A stretch of 64,000 nt of DNA from Nicotiana tabacum (taxonomy: Eukaryota; Streptophyta; Magnoliopsida; Solanales; Solanaceae): the NCBI RefSeq assembly GCF_000715075.1, contig NC_134087.1:152665936-152729935 (forward strand), written 5' to 3'. Below the pieces are notes generated by a model. That model saw only the letters and a program-made list of their open reading frames with translations, made no database searches and was not told where the DNA came from. Both the position numbers and the translations under genes were made by a program. Shown in pieces: positions 11,331-23,580 of this stretch (within the stretch, counting starts at the first letter, position 1; each line of letters opens with the position of its first letter).

Positions 11331-11762
11331 TCATTAAGGTCTTTTTTGAAATAATTTTGCCTGACACGTCATCAGTTCGGGAAGAACCTCTATTTCAAGT
11401 CGTTAGCGGCGATGTTCGAGCACCTCGAAAGGTTTAGCTTGTAGGCTGAGTAGCTCAAAGGCTTGTTATTTGGTTCTGACATGGTCGAAGCTCGTTTGCC
11501 TATTGAGGGTACATGTTTTAACTGGTTCTTTTCGAAGTAGATTCGAAGTAATCGAATGTGATTTTGTTAGCGACGATCGGGCATCTCGAGTCTCATTTAT
11601 TTGGCTGGTGTAGCCGTTTTAACCGTAGTCATATATGTTCGGCCGGAGCCATTTTTGATCCCGATTGATAGTTTAGGCGTCTACATCGAGGGTATGCCCT
11701 TTCGGGATTCTTACAAATGCGACATATAGCCTAAACTTCGGGATTGAGTTTTATGCCTGTAG
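11331..11762. other. No recognisable feature
   Basis: Spacer DNA of Tat-1 in which I see no protein similarity and no strong repeat on either strand. Confidence 0.4.
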
Positions 11763-11917
11763 TAAGGTCTTACAAAATTTTCATGCCTATTGAGTCTTAC
11801 AGTTTTTTCATGTCTATTGAGGTCTTACAGTTTTTTCATGCCTGTTGAGGTTTTACAGTTTTTCATGCCTGTTGAGGTATTACAGTTTTGTCATGATGTT
11901 GAGGTCTTACAGTTTCT
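11763..11917. repeat. Minisatellite, about 28-bp unit
   Basis: Roughly six copies of AGGTCTTACAGTTTTTTCATG plus CCTGTTG, with small indels and substitutions. The 66-residue open frame across it (from 11790) arises from the repetition. Confidence 0.75.
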
Positions 11918-12734
11918 GTTGCTATGTAAAATAGATTTGGCTAGACCGAGTCTACCCGCTCGGGGTCTTACGGCCTCGGTTTTTCAGTAAATGGAGATTG
12001 ACGACAGTCTCCGAGTTATTGAGTTTTCTTAAGCTCGAAGGTCATTACTCATGAGCTCGGAATTGCCTCGTTGGGGCATTATGAGCACGGAGTTCCGACC
12101 CTGAGGTCGTGCGGGTGCCAAATTTTTTATGCTAAGTCTCCGAGTATTTTGGGACGTACTTGGTGGAGGGATCCTTTCCGTGAGCATGCTGAATTTTCTT
12201 TTGGAGTACGAGATGTTTTTGGCAAAAGGTATTCTTTGATTGCTTGTCGTAAATACATGTTGTTTCGTTGCCGTGAGCTCGGCCTATGCGGGCACGGCTC
12301 TTTTGACTGTTTGGCCTGGTACATGATTTCCTATTTGAACTTGGTCTGTTGTTCCCCGGCGCTACCGAGCGGACGGCATCTTTAAGGGGGGTTCCTTCCA
12401 GCATTCTGGGTTAATTGCAAAAGAAGCCCTGCGAGCTTGTCGGATCCTCCTTAGGAGGCACGTCGCTCCGCTAAGAACCTTGCTGGTGAGACCCCCTTTG
12501 GGGTGAAAATTCGGCCAAGGGGAAGGAGTGTGACGGATGCCGTTAAGGACTTGGGATCTTCGGATAGGGTTAACACTTCCGAACGCCCTGGTCGGGTGTC
12601 TGCATACAGGTTAGTGTAAAATAACGAAGGAGGGAGGTAGTTTACCTTACCGCGGGATGCACAGGCGATGTTCCGAGGTCCAATATGTCCCTGCTGTTTT
12701 GGAGCGAGGACTCTAGTACATCCCTCCGCTGTGT
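11918..12734. other. Tat-1 spacer between the minisatellite and protease
   Basis: This is where reverse transcriptase sequence would be expected on the minus strand after protease. I find no RT motif in any minus frame. Short open frames on both strands (12071-12404) have no recognisable similarity. Confidence 0.45.
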
Positions 12735-13321
12735 TTAATCGGGCTTGGACGAAGACATGGTTTGATTACCCTTTGACTCTTTTGAGAGTGGAGATATTGA
12801 TGTCGGCGATACGTTATGTGACATGAATATTCCCCTTGCCGTATGTTGCTCTCTACCGATGGTTTTAATTCCGTCCCTTGCGGGGGATTTCATCCTTTGG
12901 CGAAGGGGGAATGGCACTGCCTTCACACAGTGCATCCGCGGTCATCTGAATATGGCGTTTATTCCTTGCGCCTCCTTTGATGATACGAAACTTGGCACTC
13001 TGGTCTGTGCCAGCTGTGCTAACTGAAAGAATGGTCTCTCTTCATGTCGTCTCGATCACCGTGTGGAACCCGCCAAATATTCGAGAGGCGGGCATGATTT
13101 GGTCCGGCGGTCCGAGCCACCCTATCATCCTCGGCCCAAGAATGTTGATCGAGCCATCTGAATTCATGAGCACATGTTTTATTTGAAATGGATCGAATGA
13201 GGAAGAAGGTTACCAGTGCATTGGTGTGAGGCTGAGACACAATCTCGGTGTCCTCTTCGCTAAATGTGAGGGTGTCCTTGGGAATACATCCCCGGATTCG
13301 TTTTTCTCTTATGACGGGCAT
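12735..13321 (-). pseudogene. pro: Tat-1 protease region pseudogene
   Basis: Minus-strand frames at 13019-13321 and 12735-12935 resemble the segment between the gag zinc knuckle and reverse transcriptase in Tat elements. The first has a KRIRG...LTFSEEDTE block. The second has a HCVKAVPFPLRQRMK block and a GIKTIGREQHTARG block, typical of the retropepsin C-terminal region of this lineage. Near 13150-13180 an alternative frame reads LMNSDGSINILG, where active relatives have a DxG-type aspartic site, so the catalytic context looks degraded. Frameshifts separate the pieces. This enzyme would cleave the Gag-Pol precursor. Confidence 0.6.
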
Positions 13322-13410
13322 TTTTACCCTCTTCTTTATAAGTTCTTGGAGAGTGTCGTCGTTCCTCCACTATCATGGTAATACATCGCGGCCCATTTGC
13401 TTCGTGCTTC

Positions 13411-13810
13411 TTAGTCGCCTTCCTTACTCGGAATTGAACCTAAATCCGATTGCTCGAAAGTTCTCGGCGGTGATTTTTTGTTGAGAGGCTTGGCTTTTTT
13501 CCTTCGGAGCTGGTGGCCATCTTCGGCCCCGTGGCCATGTGTATTATATAGTTCACACACCAAGTTGCAATTCCTCTGAGAGGGATTCGACTGAATAGGC
13601 CTAGACCATTTGGCGTCCCTAGTTTTGCTAACAGTGAACACAATATCTGATACAACGATGTTAAAATTGTATCCTGATGGGCGAGGCGCCCTCACTGGCC
13701 TTGTGTCCCCATCGAATCTAGCTCAGTTAATGATTCCTCAAGGATATTGTCCTCGATCCATTCTCCGATCGTAACGAGGTAGGTTGTGTCTCGGGGCATT
13801 CCTCCTATCT
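13411..13810 (-). pseudogene. gag: Tat-1 gag pseudogene, 3' part
   Basis: Continues the gag frame interrupted by Ogre-A: the codon split at the GCGGC duplication resumes here as ...YAADRRNAPRH, then meets TGA near 13738. The downstream open part (13411-13695) carries the SGYNFNIVVSDIV block and the nucleocapsid segment CELYNTHGHGAEDGHQLR. That segment is a Tat-type zinc knuckle in which the last cysteine is replaced by glycine. Confidence 0.75.
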
Positions 13811-13815
13811 GCGGC
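13811..13815. other. Left target-site duplication of Ogre-A (GCGGC)
   Basis: GCGGC immediately left of Ogre-A is repeated exactly at 28050-28054 on its right. Joining the flanks restores the Tat-1 gag reading frame across the junction, which confirms the insertion boundary. Confidence 0.9.
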
Positions 13816-15795
13816 TGTCACACCTCCTTTTTAATACCCCCGAGAAGGGTATAAGGGAATTTTTTCCAATTAAAGTGATAATCGGAACGAGATTATTTAT
13901 TTATTGTTCAGAGTCGCCACTTGGGATAATTTATGGTGTCCCAAGTCACCGGTTCAAATCCCGAATCGAGAAAAGATTGACTTTGTTTTCAGTCCGCGAA
14001 CATAGAAATCCGGGTAAGGAATTCTGTTAACCCGAGAGAAGGTGTTAGGCATTCCCGAGTTCCGTGGTTTTAGCAGGTCACTCAACTGTTATTATTGGCC
14101 TATTTATTTTGATTTTAAAACATCTTTGAAACCTATGTGCATTTTATTCTTTTTAGCTGCTTTTAATATTTTTTGGAAAATTCAAGGTTATTTAAAACAC
14201 CTCGCAAGCCACTCTACATGAAATGCACCCGCAGTTCACGATACGCTCTATTTAACTTTGTTGGGAATTAGAATCGGGTCACATGAAATGCACACCCGAA
14301 TTTGGAAAATGGGTATCATAACTATGCCACGGGAATCGTACCCGTAATCGCGATGACTTCTATGACTAAACAAATGGAAAAGTAAACCAACATGAACTAC
14401 AAACTAACGTGGGAAAACAAATCATTTTTTCTACAGTGCACTCACTTTCAGCAATTAAATCCGTTATAGTTGTACACAGTGAATTGGCAACAGTTGTGGC
14501 CATCGTGCATTACCTATACAAGTATCTTTTCCTAACCTTATCCACTTATTAATCTAAATTCTAGAAAATATTACCCTTTAAGATTGAATAGTTCAAAACC
14601 TACATTGGTCCAAGCAAAAGTAACGATCAAAATTTTTAAGTAAAAGCATCTAGAGATAGTCACCATCATCCAAGGAATAAACTAATACTACCTTAATTGA
14701 AATATGAACAACAGAAAACAAAACCTCAATTCTTGAAAAACACTCCCTTAGTCACATATATTGTATCTCCTCCAAATGGATAGCCAACCATAGATACAAC
14801 ATCCTTTGATGAAGCTAAAACTGTATTTCTTGATTGAATAGAGAAAAGCTTCTCTAACAAAGCTTTACAATATAGACAAACACCAGACAAAAGCTCCAAG
14901 CTAATATTCCAAGAAATTCGAACAAAATCTAGAACCAAGACCACGTCGGAACCTCGAACTTGACGACTCGAACGGCACACTCACTCCAAATCACCTTTTT
15001 CAGTATATTATATAGAACCACCAAGCCAAGATTTGTACAGCAGCAATGATCGTTGCTAGTAGAACTGACGAGCGTAAAGATTGGAGAAGGAAAAATCGAG
15101 TCTTTGGCCTGATTTCTCAAAAACCGAAGAAGAAGATGACATGTGGTGGTGTAATTTGAAAATATTATCTCTAATAATCATCCCAAATACTTAGTCATAA
15201 TGTAATTGTAATATCTAGAGTTGGAATATAGAAGCTCATATAGCAGACTATTGGAGGGGAGGGGCGTTCTCTTTTCTTGCGGCTGGTCTTCAGATTTTTC
15301 CTTAGGTCTATGTTTGCTTTTCAGATTTCCTTAGGTCCTCTAGGTCTAGTCCTTATTTTGTATTTTCACTGATAGTCTTCTATAGAAAACGGTGAATCCC
15401 CTTTTTAAAGACTAGGTTTTTAGGGTTTTTTAGGTTAAGGGATATGGGCCTAGGAATTATGGGCTAGATCCAAAAATTAGGCCTAAAAATGGGTCACTTG
15501 AGCCCAATTTTATTCTCTCCGTAAACAACATTAAAATACGACCTCATTTACTAATTAATCCTATTTAAGTAAAATAACTATTAAAATAAGACTGACCGTT
15601 AAATAAAACTATTTTTGGTATTTTTCAAGATTAAAAATGACTACAAAATATTAATGAAACTATTTTTTTGTAATTTTTGTTTTCTTGTAATAAAATAAAG
15701 TAAAAGAGTAAAAATGAGTATATTAGGCCTAAATTAAATATTTACGTGCTAAAATATGAAAAATCTTGGGGAGGGTCAAAAATCACATGTTTACA
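13816..15795 (-). mobile_element. Ogre-A 3' LTR
   Basis: 1980 bp, beginning TGTCACACCTCC in plus orientation and ending TGTTTACA. It aligns end to end with 26046-28049 with scattered substitutions and small indels. Differences are visibly denser in the first few hundred bases (R/U5-proximal on the sense strand). Short open frames inside (14726-15120) are not shared intact by both LTRs. Confidence 0.92.
15005..15014 (-). promoter_or_regulatory. TATA-like box of the Ogre-A 3' LTR
   Basis: The minus strand reads CTATATAATA, conserved in the 5' LTR at 27237-27246. It sits about 0.8 kb from the sense-strand LTR start and is the best core-promoter candidate. Confidence 0.5.
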
Positions 15796-15811
15796 GCTGC
15801 CCCTCTTTGAC
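15796..15811 (-). other. Polypurine tract of Ogre-A
   Basis: The minus strand reads GTCAAAGAGGGGCAGC directly before the 3' LTR. Its core AAAGAGGGGCAGC is shared with the polypurine tract of Ogre-C (52312-52325). It would prime plus-strand DNA synthesis. Confidence 0.85.
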
Positions 15812-15929
15812 TGGAAAGACGAAGTATTTTCAGACAAAGAAAGACTAGACAGGTTTTTTGACCCGACCCTTATTTGGAGAAACTAAAACTAAGAGAGAGG
15901 GGAATGTGACCGAGCCCTGGTATCTGACC

Positions 15930-15975
15930 TGCCTACATATCCTTGGCTATAAAGGAATCAGGCCATGTGTAGTTC
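15930..15975 (-). other. Hairpin motif copy, Ogre-A next to the polypurine tract
   Basis: Sense-strand order is GAACTACA, then CTGAT, then TCCTT-loop-AAGGA, then TATGTAGGCA. Both stems pair: the outer stem is CTACA/TGTAG here instead of CTACG/CGTAG, a compensatory change. It ends 118 nt upstream of the polypurine tract. Ogre-C 52166-52211 occupies the equivalent place. Confidence 0.7.
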
Positions 15976-16434
15976 AGAAGTGAGTGAGATGACGGAGTAT
16001 GCCTAGGTGGAGAGCCGGTCGATGTGCCATTCCGCCGAGGTTCCGGTCTGCGGTCCTGTTATTACATCAAAAATCAAAAAATGAAAAAGATTAGCTAAGC
16101 CTTTCAACTACGAGTTACAAGATTTCTATCTATAAGTCTTCTGAAGCTTGATCTTGAGTCTTGAATGGTTCTTCATGCAGACTTTAGATTTGAACTTTGG
16201 CGCTTGTTAGCTATAGGTGCTAGTTCATTCTTCTTCAACTTTTCGGATCAAACCTGGACACCACACCATGCTTGTGACTTCAGTCATGTCTTGAGCAGCT
16301 CACATCTTTCATCAACTTCTGCATTTGGATTTACTTCTTGCCTTTCTTCTTTTTTCTTTTTTTCTTTTTATTTATTCTAAATTGTGACTAACTTCTGTTG
16401 ATCATCTCGGACTGTTGACTCGCATTCTTGCCGC
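15976..16434 (-). other. Ogre-A 3' non-coding stretch
   Basis: No protein similarity. It contains the remainder of the 3' untranslated region between the motif copy and the minisatellite. The 71-residue frame at 16165-16380 ends in a T-rich run and has no counterpart elsewhere. Confidence 0.5.
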
Positions 16435-16800
16435 GAGCTTCTTTGTTCTCCAGGTGGGCTCTTGATTACCGACACTTGAGTTGCTTTGTTCTCCAGGTGG
16501 GCTCCTGATTACCGACGCTTGAATTGCTTTGTTCTCCAGGTGGGCTCCTGATTACCTACGCCTGATTTGCTTTGTTCTCCATGTGGGCTCCTGATTACCG
16601 ACGCTTGATTTGCTTTGTTCTCCAGATGGGATCCTGATTACCGATGCTTGATTTGCTTTGTTCTCTAGGTGGGCTCCTGATTACCGACACTTGAATTGCT
16701 TTGTTCTCCAAGTGGGCTTCTGATTACCGATGCTTGGTTTGCTTTGTTCTCCAGGTGGGCTCCTGATTACCGACACTTAAATTGTTTCCCTTCCTTAAAA
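16435..16800. repeat. 43-bp minisatellite of Ogre-A
   Basis: About eight head-to-tail copies of a unit containing CTTTGTTCTCCAGGTGGGCT and GATTACCGACGCTTG, period 43 bp (for example, starts at 16441 and 16484). It is clearly related to the adjoining 48-bp array through the shared CTCCAGGTGGGC core. Confidence 0.9.
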
Positions 16801-16810
16801 CTGGTGTTTT

Positions 16811-18770
16811 TCTCCCTTGCTTTTCAGGTGGGTGCCTGATTGCCAAAGCTTTAACTGTATTCCCTTTCTTTCTAGGTCAGCACCTGATTACCAAAACCTT
16901 AGTTGTATTCCCTTGCTCTCCAGGTGGGCACCTGATTGCCAAAACTTGAACTGTATTCCCTTGCTCTCCAGGTGGGCGCCTGATTACCAAAACCTTAGTT
17001 GTATTCCCTTGCTCTCCAGGTGTGCGCCTGATTGCCAAAACTTTAACTGTATTCCCTTGCTCTCTAGGTGGGCGCCTGATTGCCAAAACTTGAACTGTAT
17101 TCCCATGCTCTCCAGGTGGGCACCTAATTGCCAAAACTTGAACGGTATTCCCTTGCTCTCCAGGTGGGCGCCTGATTGCCAAAACTTCAACTGTATTCCC
17201 TTGCTCTCCAGGTGGGCGCCTGATTGCCGAAACTTTAATTGTATCCCCTTCCTCTCCAGGTGGGAGCCTGATTGCCAAAACTTTAACTATATTCCCTTGC
17301 TCTCCAGGTGGGCGCCTGACTGCCAAAACTTGAATCGTATTCCCTTGCTCTCCAGGTGGGCGCCTGATTGCTAGAACTTCAACTGTATTCCCTTACTCTC
17401 CAGGTGGGCGCCTGATTGCCGAAACTTTAATTGTGTTCCCTTGCTCTCCAGGTGGGTGCCTGATTGCAAAAGCTTTAACTCAATTCCCTTGCTCTCCAGG
17501 TGGGTGCCTGATTGCTAGAACTTCAACTGTATTCCCTTACTCTCCAGGTGGACGCCTGATTGCCGAAACTTGAACCGTATTACCTTGCTCTCTAGGTGGG
17601 CGCCTGATTGCCAAAATTTCAATTGTATTCCCTTTCTTTCCAGGTGGGCGCCTGATTGCCGAAGCTTTAATTGTATTCCCTTACTCTCCAGGTAGGCGCT
17701 TGATTGCCAAAACTTTAACTGTATTCTTTTGCTCTCCAGGTAGGCGCTTGACTACCAAAACTTGAACCGTATTCCCTTACTCTCCAGGTGGGCGCCTGAT
17801 TGCTAGAACCTTAACTGTATTCCATTACTCTCCAGGTGGGCGCCTGATTGCCGAAACTTTAATTGTATTCCCTTGCTCTCCAGTTCGGCACCTGATTGCC
17901 AAAACTTGAATTGTATTCTCGTGCTCTCCAGGTGGGCGCCTGATTGTTGAACTTGAACTGTATTCCCTTGCTCTCCAGGTGGGCGCCTGATTACCAAAAG
18001 TTAAACGATATTCCCTTGCTCTCCATGTGGGCGCCTGATTGCCAGAACTTCAACTGTATTCCCTTTCTCTCCAGGTGGGGTCCTGATTGTCGAAACTTTA
18101 ATTCTATTCCCTTGCTCTCCAGGTGGGCGCTAGATTGCCAAAACTTTAACTGTATTCCCTTGCTCTCCAGGTAGGTGCCTGACTGCCAAAACTTGAATCG
18201 TATTCCCTTGCTCTACAGGTGGGCGCCTGATTGCTAGAACTTTAATTATATTCCCTTACTCTCCAGGTGGGTGCCTGTTTGCCGAAACTTTAATTGTATT
18301 CCCTTGCTCTCCAGGTGGGCGCTTGATATCCAAAGCTTTAACTGTATTCCCTTGCTCTCCAGGTGGGCGCCCGATTGCTAGAACTTCAACTGTATTCCCT
18401 TGCTCTCCAGGTGGGCGCCCGATTGCTGAAACTTGAGCCGTATTCCCTTGCTCTCCAGGTGGGCGCCTGATTTCCAAAACTTCAATTGTATTCCCTTGCT
18501 TTTCAGGTGGGCGCCTGATTGCCGAAACTTTAATTGTATTCCCTTTCTCTCCAGGTGGGCGCCTGATTGCCAGAACTTTAACTGTATTACCTTGCTCTCC
18601 AGGTGGGCGCCTGACTACTAAAACTTGAACCGTATTCCCTTGCTCTCCAGGTGGGCGCCTGATTGCTAGAACATCAATTGTATTTCGTTACTCTCCAGGT
18701 GGGCGCCTAATTGCCGAAACTTAATTGTATTCCCTTGCTCTCCAAGTGGGCGCGTGATTGCCGAAGTTTT
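16811..18770. repeat. 48-bp minisatellite of Ogre-A, about 41 copies
   Basis: Head-to-tail units containing TTGCTCTCCAGGTGGGCGCC and TGATTGCCAAAACTT, period 48 bp, with mainly substitutional variation. Because 48 is divisible by 3, long open frames appear on both strands (185 residues at 16817-17374 and 149 residues antisense), made of a 16-residue repeat. I regard these as by-products. The array lies in the 3' untranslated region. Confidence 0.92.
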
Positions 18771-19476
18771 AACTGTTCATCTGAAACTACTGCCTTTGAA
18801 CCTGATTACAACAAAACAAAAGAAATTTTCCTGCCCCAGTTTAGTGCTGGGCGCATCTCTGAGTGTTAATTGAATCATGTCACCAAATATCTCTATAAAT
18901 TTCAAAGATAATTCCCATTATCCAAGAGGGTCCTGAAAACTCCTAGTTAAATGACAGCTTTAAATCTAAATTATATCTTCTAAAGGTATGACTCACTAAA
19001 CCTTGTTATCTAAGAGGGTCATAAAACTACATCCCATTATCCAGGAGGGTCTTGAAAATAAAAAATCAAGTCTTATCTTAAGAGTGATAACTTTTACGGC
19101 TGAATTATACTACCCTACAATAGAACTTACGCTAAATCGTGTTATCTAATGGAAATCTTAAAGCTAAGTACCATTATTCAAGAGGGTCCTGAAAGATCTT
19201 AATTGAATCCTATCTCAAGCATGAAAACTTTGAAGACAATTTATATTCCTTTGGGGTACATTTATGCTAGATTTTGCTACTCATGATTGCTTTGAATTTT
19301 AAACTAGGTCCCATTTTCCAGGAGGGTCCTGAGAATTTATAGTCAAACCTACCTGGTGCTTGCTTTTCCTTGCGGAGGGTTTTTCCGAAACAAACGAAAT
19401 TTTCTTCCTCTGTTTCAATCAAAGAAAACTTGTGAATTTAAACATGGTGGTTAGTTTGTGACCTTGAACTTTGAGG
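18771..19476. repeat. Spaced repeats around CCATTATCCAAGAGGGTCCT
   Basis: The phrase recurs in variants near 18914, 19004, 19033, 19170 and 19311, at intervals of about 30-140 bp with unrelated or weakly related DNA between. Some copies are followed by GAAAACT or TTAAATTAT-like stretches. No coding potential. Confidence 0.55.
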
Positions 19477-20010
19477 GCGGTTGCTCCTTCACTTCCTATG
19501 GTAACTTCGATTTCAACTCGAACGACCTTGCATGTTTATTGACTGACCACTTTTCTCTCTCACCTTTATCATGAAGAATACCTCTGATCCGTTCAAACCT
19601 AATACCATTCATCTGTTGTATTGTGCTCTTGCATTGACATGTACTGAACCTTTGTTTTTCTCATGAATCCCAAAGCACGTCAATTGCCTCCCGCTCAGTG
19701 CGCATGTTGTTCTTTCCTGATTTAAAACACTGGCCTTGGCCTTGAGGTCTATTGCTCCTTCACTTGCCATGATGACTTTGATTTCCGCTTAGAAGACCTT
19801 GCTTGTCACTGGTTAACCACTTTTTTTTGTCAATATTATCACAGAAAATACCTTTGATGCGTTCCAACCCAAAACCCTCTATTTGTTGCATTGTTCATGA
19901 ATTGACATATACCAATCCTTTGTATTTCACCTGAATCTCAAAGCGCATTGATTGTTACTAACTCAGTGCGTTTGCTGTTCTTTCCTGACTTATGACACTT
20001 TGATGTGCAT
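19477..20010. repeat. Tandem duplication of about 270 bp
   Basis: Two diverged copies, starting near 19479 (TTGCTCCTTCACTTCC) and 19752 (TTGCTCCTTCACTTGCC). Each ends with a CTCAGTGCG...TTGTTCTTTCCTGA-type block. It is part of the Ogre-A 3' untranslated region. Confidence 0.7.
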
Positions 20011-21969
20011 AGCCATATCCCGTTTTGTGCAATTGGAAAACTGGTGGCAAATTTTGTAGTCATTTCTCACTTGTTCTAACCAAACAGACTCAGGAAGAGG
20101 AAGTAAACAAGACAAAAGGACCAGAGTAAAGAATAATGGAAAGGGATGATTCCTAACTAGAAACTACAAGTAGAAACCTATCAAATGTGGATCCCAACTC
20201 TAATTACCATGACATGCATATTTGGGTTAAGTGGCCTAATCTGTCAGGAAAGTCTAATGTTCAACTCTTGTTGGACCTCTAAGCCGTGAAACTGGGCTTT
20301 AATACTCCGATTACCCTATCTAATTCACGATCTTTATTCGACTTGTAGAGCCCGAAGGGTTTTCACCATCAAGCCTCTCTCATTTTGTTCTTTCTCTCAA
20401 CTCACCATCGGCTTATGGTGCCTGTGAAGGTTTTCACCAATAAGACTCTCATTTTAATCTTTTCTTCTTATATCCTCTGATTTTGTAGATGACAAGGCAT
20501 TGACCAGAGTAAAAACATCATATGCTCCTGGCATGTCTAAACTCAGCACTCTCAAAGATTATCGGGGAGGTCTTTCGGACTGTAATGTGGCTTTTGGACG
20601 GAGTTAGAAAGAAAGGATATCATAAAGGCTCAAAAATAACTAAGACAACGGGGTTAATTTATTTACAACTTTTGGAATCCATTCTAAAAACTTTGCCCCA
20701 ATTTCTAAAACAGGGGAATTTGAATCTATTTTTCCCTTTTTTGAATTTCCTACTCTCGATTTCGTCGGATTATGAAATATTTTATTTGGTATGACCGAAC
20801 CGTGAGGCTGCCTACGTATCTTGGGGTGACAAGAATCAGGTCAAACGTAGTTCACGACACTACTTTTTGTTGCTATTTTCCTTTTTTTCTCTTTTTTCCT
20901 TTTTCTTTTCCTTCTTTTTCTTTTTTTTTCTTTTTTTTATCTCTATTTTCTCTTCTTCTTCTTTTTTTGAATTTTCCTTTTGGAATGAACTTTCTAAAAT
21001 AAACCTATGGGGACATGAACTTTCTCTTCTTCTTTTTTTGGCTCTAACTTGATTCCAAAAGAGGGCAGATCAAAGAAATTAGTACATGCTCAAAAGGGTA
21101 TCAAATGGTATAAGTGTTTGGGTAGCTGAAAGAGGGCCTCCCAATCCTTGAAAATACCAAGTACAATACATGCAACTTGAAATGAAAATTGAAAATCATG
21201 CACAATATTTCTTTTGCGGCTTCGACATTGATATCACTGATATGCTTTCCACTTTTTTAGTGCCTTATCAAGTACAGAACCCTTGTTGGGTGATTCCCGC
21301 TTCACAATGGATATCCTCCGTCAATTCGGAGAGAACTTCCTTGACTTTATCTTGTAACTTGAGATGCACTTGAACTAAAAGTTGCTTGCTTCAAATCGTT
21401 CGGGATGCACTTTCCTTTAACGAATTCTTGCCATCCTATTAACTTCCCAAATTATCTGCCCCAGTTTCACCCAGTTCGGGCTTCAAATGATCTCAAAATG
21501 TCCAAATCTGCTTATTTCCCTCAAATATCCCTATCATCTTCAAAATTATTTCATAGCTCCATGATTAAACTAACTATTGAGACCAGGCCTAGAATTATGC
21601 GTGCGTTCCATGTCACTAGAGCCAGCAGGAAAGGAACTAAAAAGTAGAAAAGAACTAAACAAAAAATAACTAGAAATAAAATAAGACAAGAAATTGCATT
21701 AGACAGGCGGTGAAATGGTTCGAACAACAAAACAAGCAAACTAAACTAGGGTTACAACCCTAGAACAAACCTAGACAACACCTGACGAGTTACTACGACT
21801 AAACCAACCAGGCAAAATAAAAGGATAAAAGGGTTTGAGTCACAAGACAATATCCGGATTACAACCCTGAAATCACCCGAACAACAGAAATGACAACAAA
21901 ATAAACCACCAAGACTCCTCCCTGGCTAGCCAAGAAAGGGGCGTCTTTCCAATTACCAAGCTCAGCATC
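20011..21969 (-). other. Ogre-A post-gag non-coding region
   Basis: Contains hairpin motif copy 20809-20853, a pyrimidine-rich tract at 20870-21040 and DNA aligning with Ogre-B 857-1949. The gag stop is followed by no protease-like sequence, and the same boundary is seen in Ogre-B. Confidence 0.65.
20809..20853 (-). other. Hairpin motif copy, Ogre-A downstream of gag
   Basis: Sense-strand order is GAACTACG, then CTGAT, then TCTTG-TCACCC-CAAGA, then TACGTAGGCA. Perfect 5-bp inner stem and 6-bp outer stem (CTACGT/ACGTAG). Confidence 0.7.
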
Positions 21970-23580
21970 TTAGCCATTGAGTTCCGCATCGATATTGCCA
22001 AGACCCTCACCAACTTCAACATTCTCAACTTTAGTCAACAAGTTCCCAAGAGGATTTGCATGCTCTCTGTCACTGTCATTGATCACAATTACCCCTTCTT
22101 GAATCATTCTTTCTATTTCCCTTTTCAAAGAGCGACAATCTTCAATGTTATGCCCTTGGACATTATAGTGGTACTTGCATCGTAAAGCAGGATCAAAGCC
22201 TTTTGCATATGGGTCTGGAGTATAGCTGAGGAGCAGCTCAATCAGGCCAGAATGCTTTAACTTTTCAAACAAGCTTGTATAGGATTCTCTGATGGGCGTG
22301 AAAGCATTTTCTTTTTTCAGTAGTCTTTTCATTTTATACTCTAGCCTCGGTTGGAACCTTTTGCGGGCAGGTGGTTAATATGCCTGAGGGGGTGGGTGAG
22401 ACATCTGTGGAAGTAGCGCGGGCCATCGCAGGCCTCGGGGATGTGGAGCATATGGTGGTGCATTGTGGACGGGGTATTGGGGAAGTGATGTACGATTTTG
22501 GGGGTTCTGTGGAGGAAAGTAGCAGTGGGGAGGATTACAAGGATATCCACGGGGTCGACATTGAGGCTGAAGGTGTTTAGCAAGAACGACCACTGGACCC
22601 TGTCGTCGGCGGGGCTCAGCAACATCTTTTCTGTCAATGGGAGGACTATCCTGAGCAACTTGTTCGTTCCATCTGAGCCAAAAGTCCCTAAAACTTTCCT
22701 TGGGTTTCTTTTTCATCTGAGATAGGGAGGAGCGGTCTGGGACAATGTCTATATTGTACTGAAAGTGTCGCACAAATTCTTGAGCCATGTCGCCCAATGT
22801 ATGTCACTTACCGACATCTTGACGATTATGTCATTCCAAAGCTTCCCCAGTCAAGCTCTCACTGAAATACGCCATCAACAAATCATCTTTCTCGCCAACA
22901 CTTCATTTCACTGCAATAACCCTCAGATGGGCTACCGGATCTCCACACCCATCATACAAGTTAAATTTTAGCACTTTAAACCCCGCGGGAAGGCGAACAT
23001 CAGGGAACATACACAATTCATTGTAAGTCGTGTTAACCTGGTCTCTCATCCCTTGCATGTTCTTTAAGGACTGTTCTATGTTTTTCAGCTTCCTGGATAT
23101 CTCATCTTGCCCTTTTTTTCCTGTGACCTTTTCATTTTCAGCATGAAGCTCATCCCGAGGGCTCTGCTTGTATGAGTCAGGAACCTTATGGGCAACCTCT
23201 GCGGGGTAGTATTGGGCATCATGAGCTTTGAGTGGATATTCATCGTTGGGAATAACGGATATGACAGGAGGACAATTTTGGGGAGAGGTAATTGGAGGAT
23301 GAGTGATGGAGCTACTAGGGTAGTTGGGAAAGCTGTGATAAACGGGTGGATCTAGAGAGTACGGGGAATCATCTGGCACTATGACCGGAGTTTGGGTAAG
23401 GGTAGCATCTAAGTAGCCAGGTGGTGGCAGGGGTGGTGTCTTCCCAGTCATCCAGGCCTGATACATATCCGTCATGTGTTGTCTTAACATCCTTACCTCA
23501 TCAGCCAAACCAGTGTCCTGTTCAACCAACTGCTTTCGGGCACTGGTATCAACCAACCCGATTCTATTATCGTCTGCCAT
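21970..23580 (-). pseudogene. gag: Ogre-A gag pseudogene
   Basis: The structural protein of the retrotransposon particle. The first 225 residues (22903-23580) are open and include a short coiled-coil-like stretch near residues 25-40, a proline-rich middle, and the pre-capsid block ending LYDGCGDPVAHLR. A frameshift moves the capsid part to 22375-22797, with EFVRHFQYNIDIVPDRSSL and ESFRDFWLRW, the Ogre/Tat gag signature. Another shift leads to 21970-22332, which carries CKYHYNVQGHNIEDC, the zinc-knuckle-like segment, and an acidic tail before the stop. The start at 23580 is the first ATG after the leader and matches Ogre-B. Only a few lesions separate it from a continuous frame, so it is less decayed than the Ogre-B copy. 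Confidence 0.85.

Noticed and set aside
16817..17374. A 185-residue plus-strand ORF and 149- and 68-residue antisense ORFs
   Set aside because: They are made of a 16-residue repeat dictated by the 48-bp minisatellite, exist on both strands, and have no start context or similarity.
16435..18770. CRISPR-like appearance of regular repeats
   Set aside because: Units are contiguous with no unique spacers, and the host is a plant genome. It is a minisatellite.
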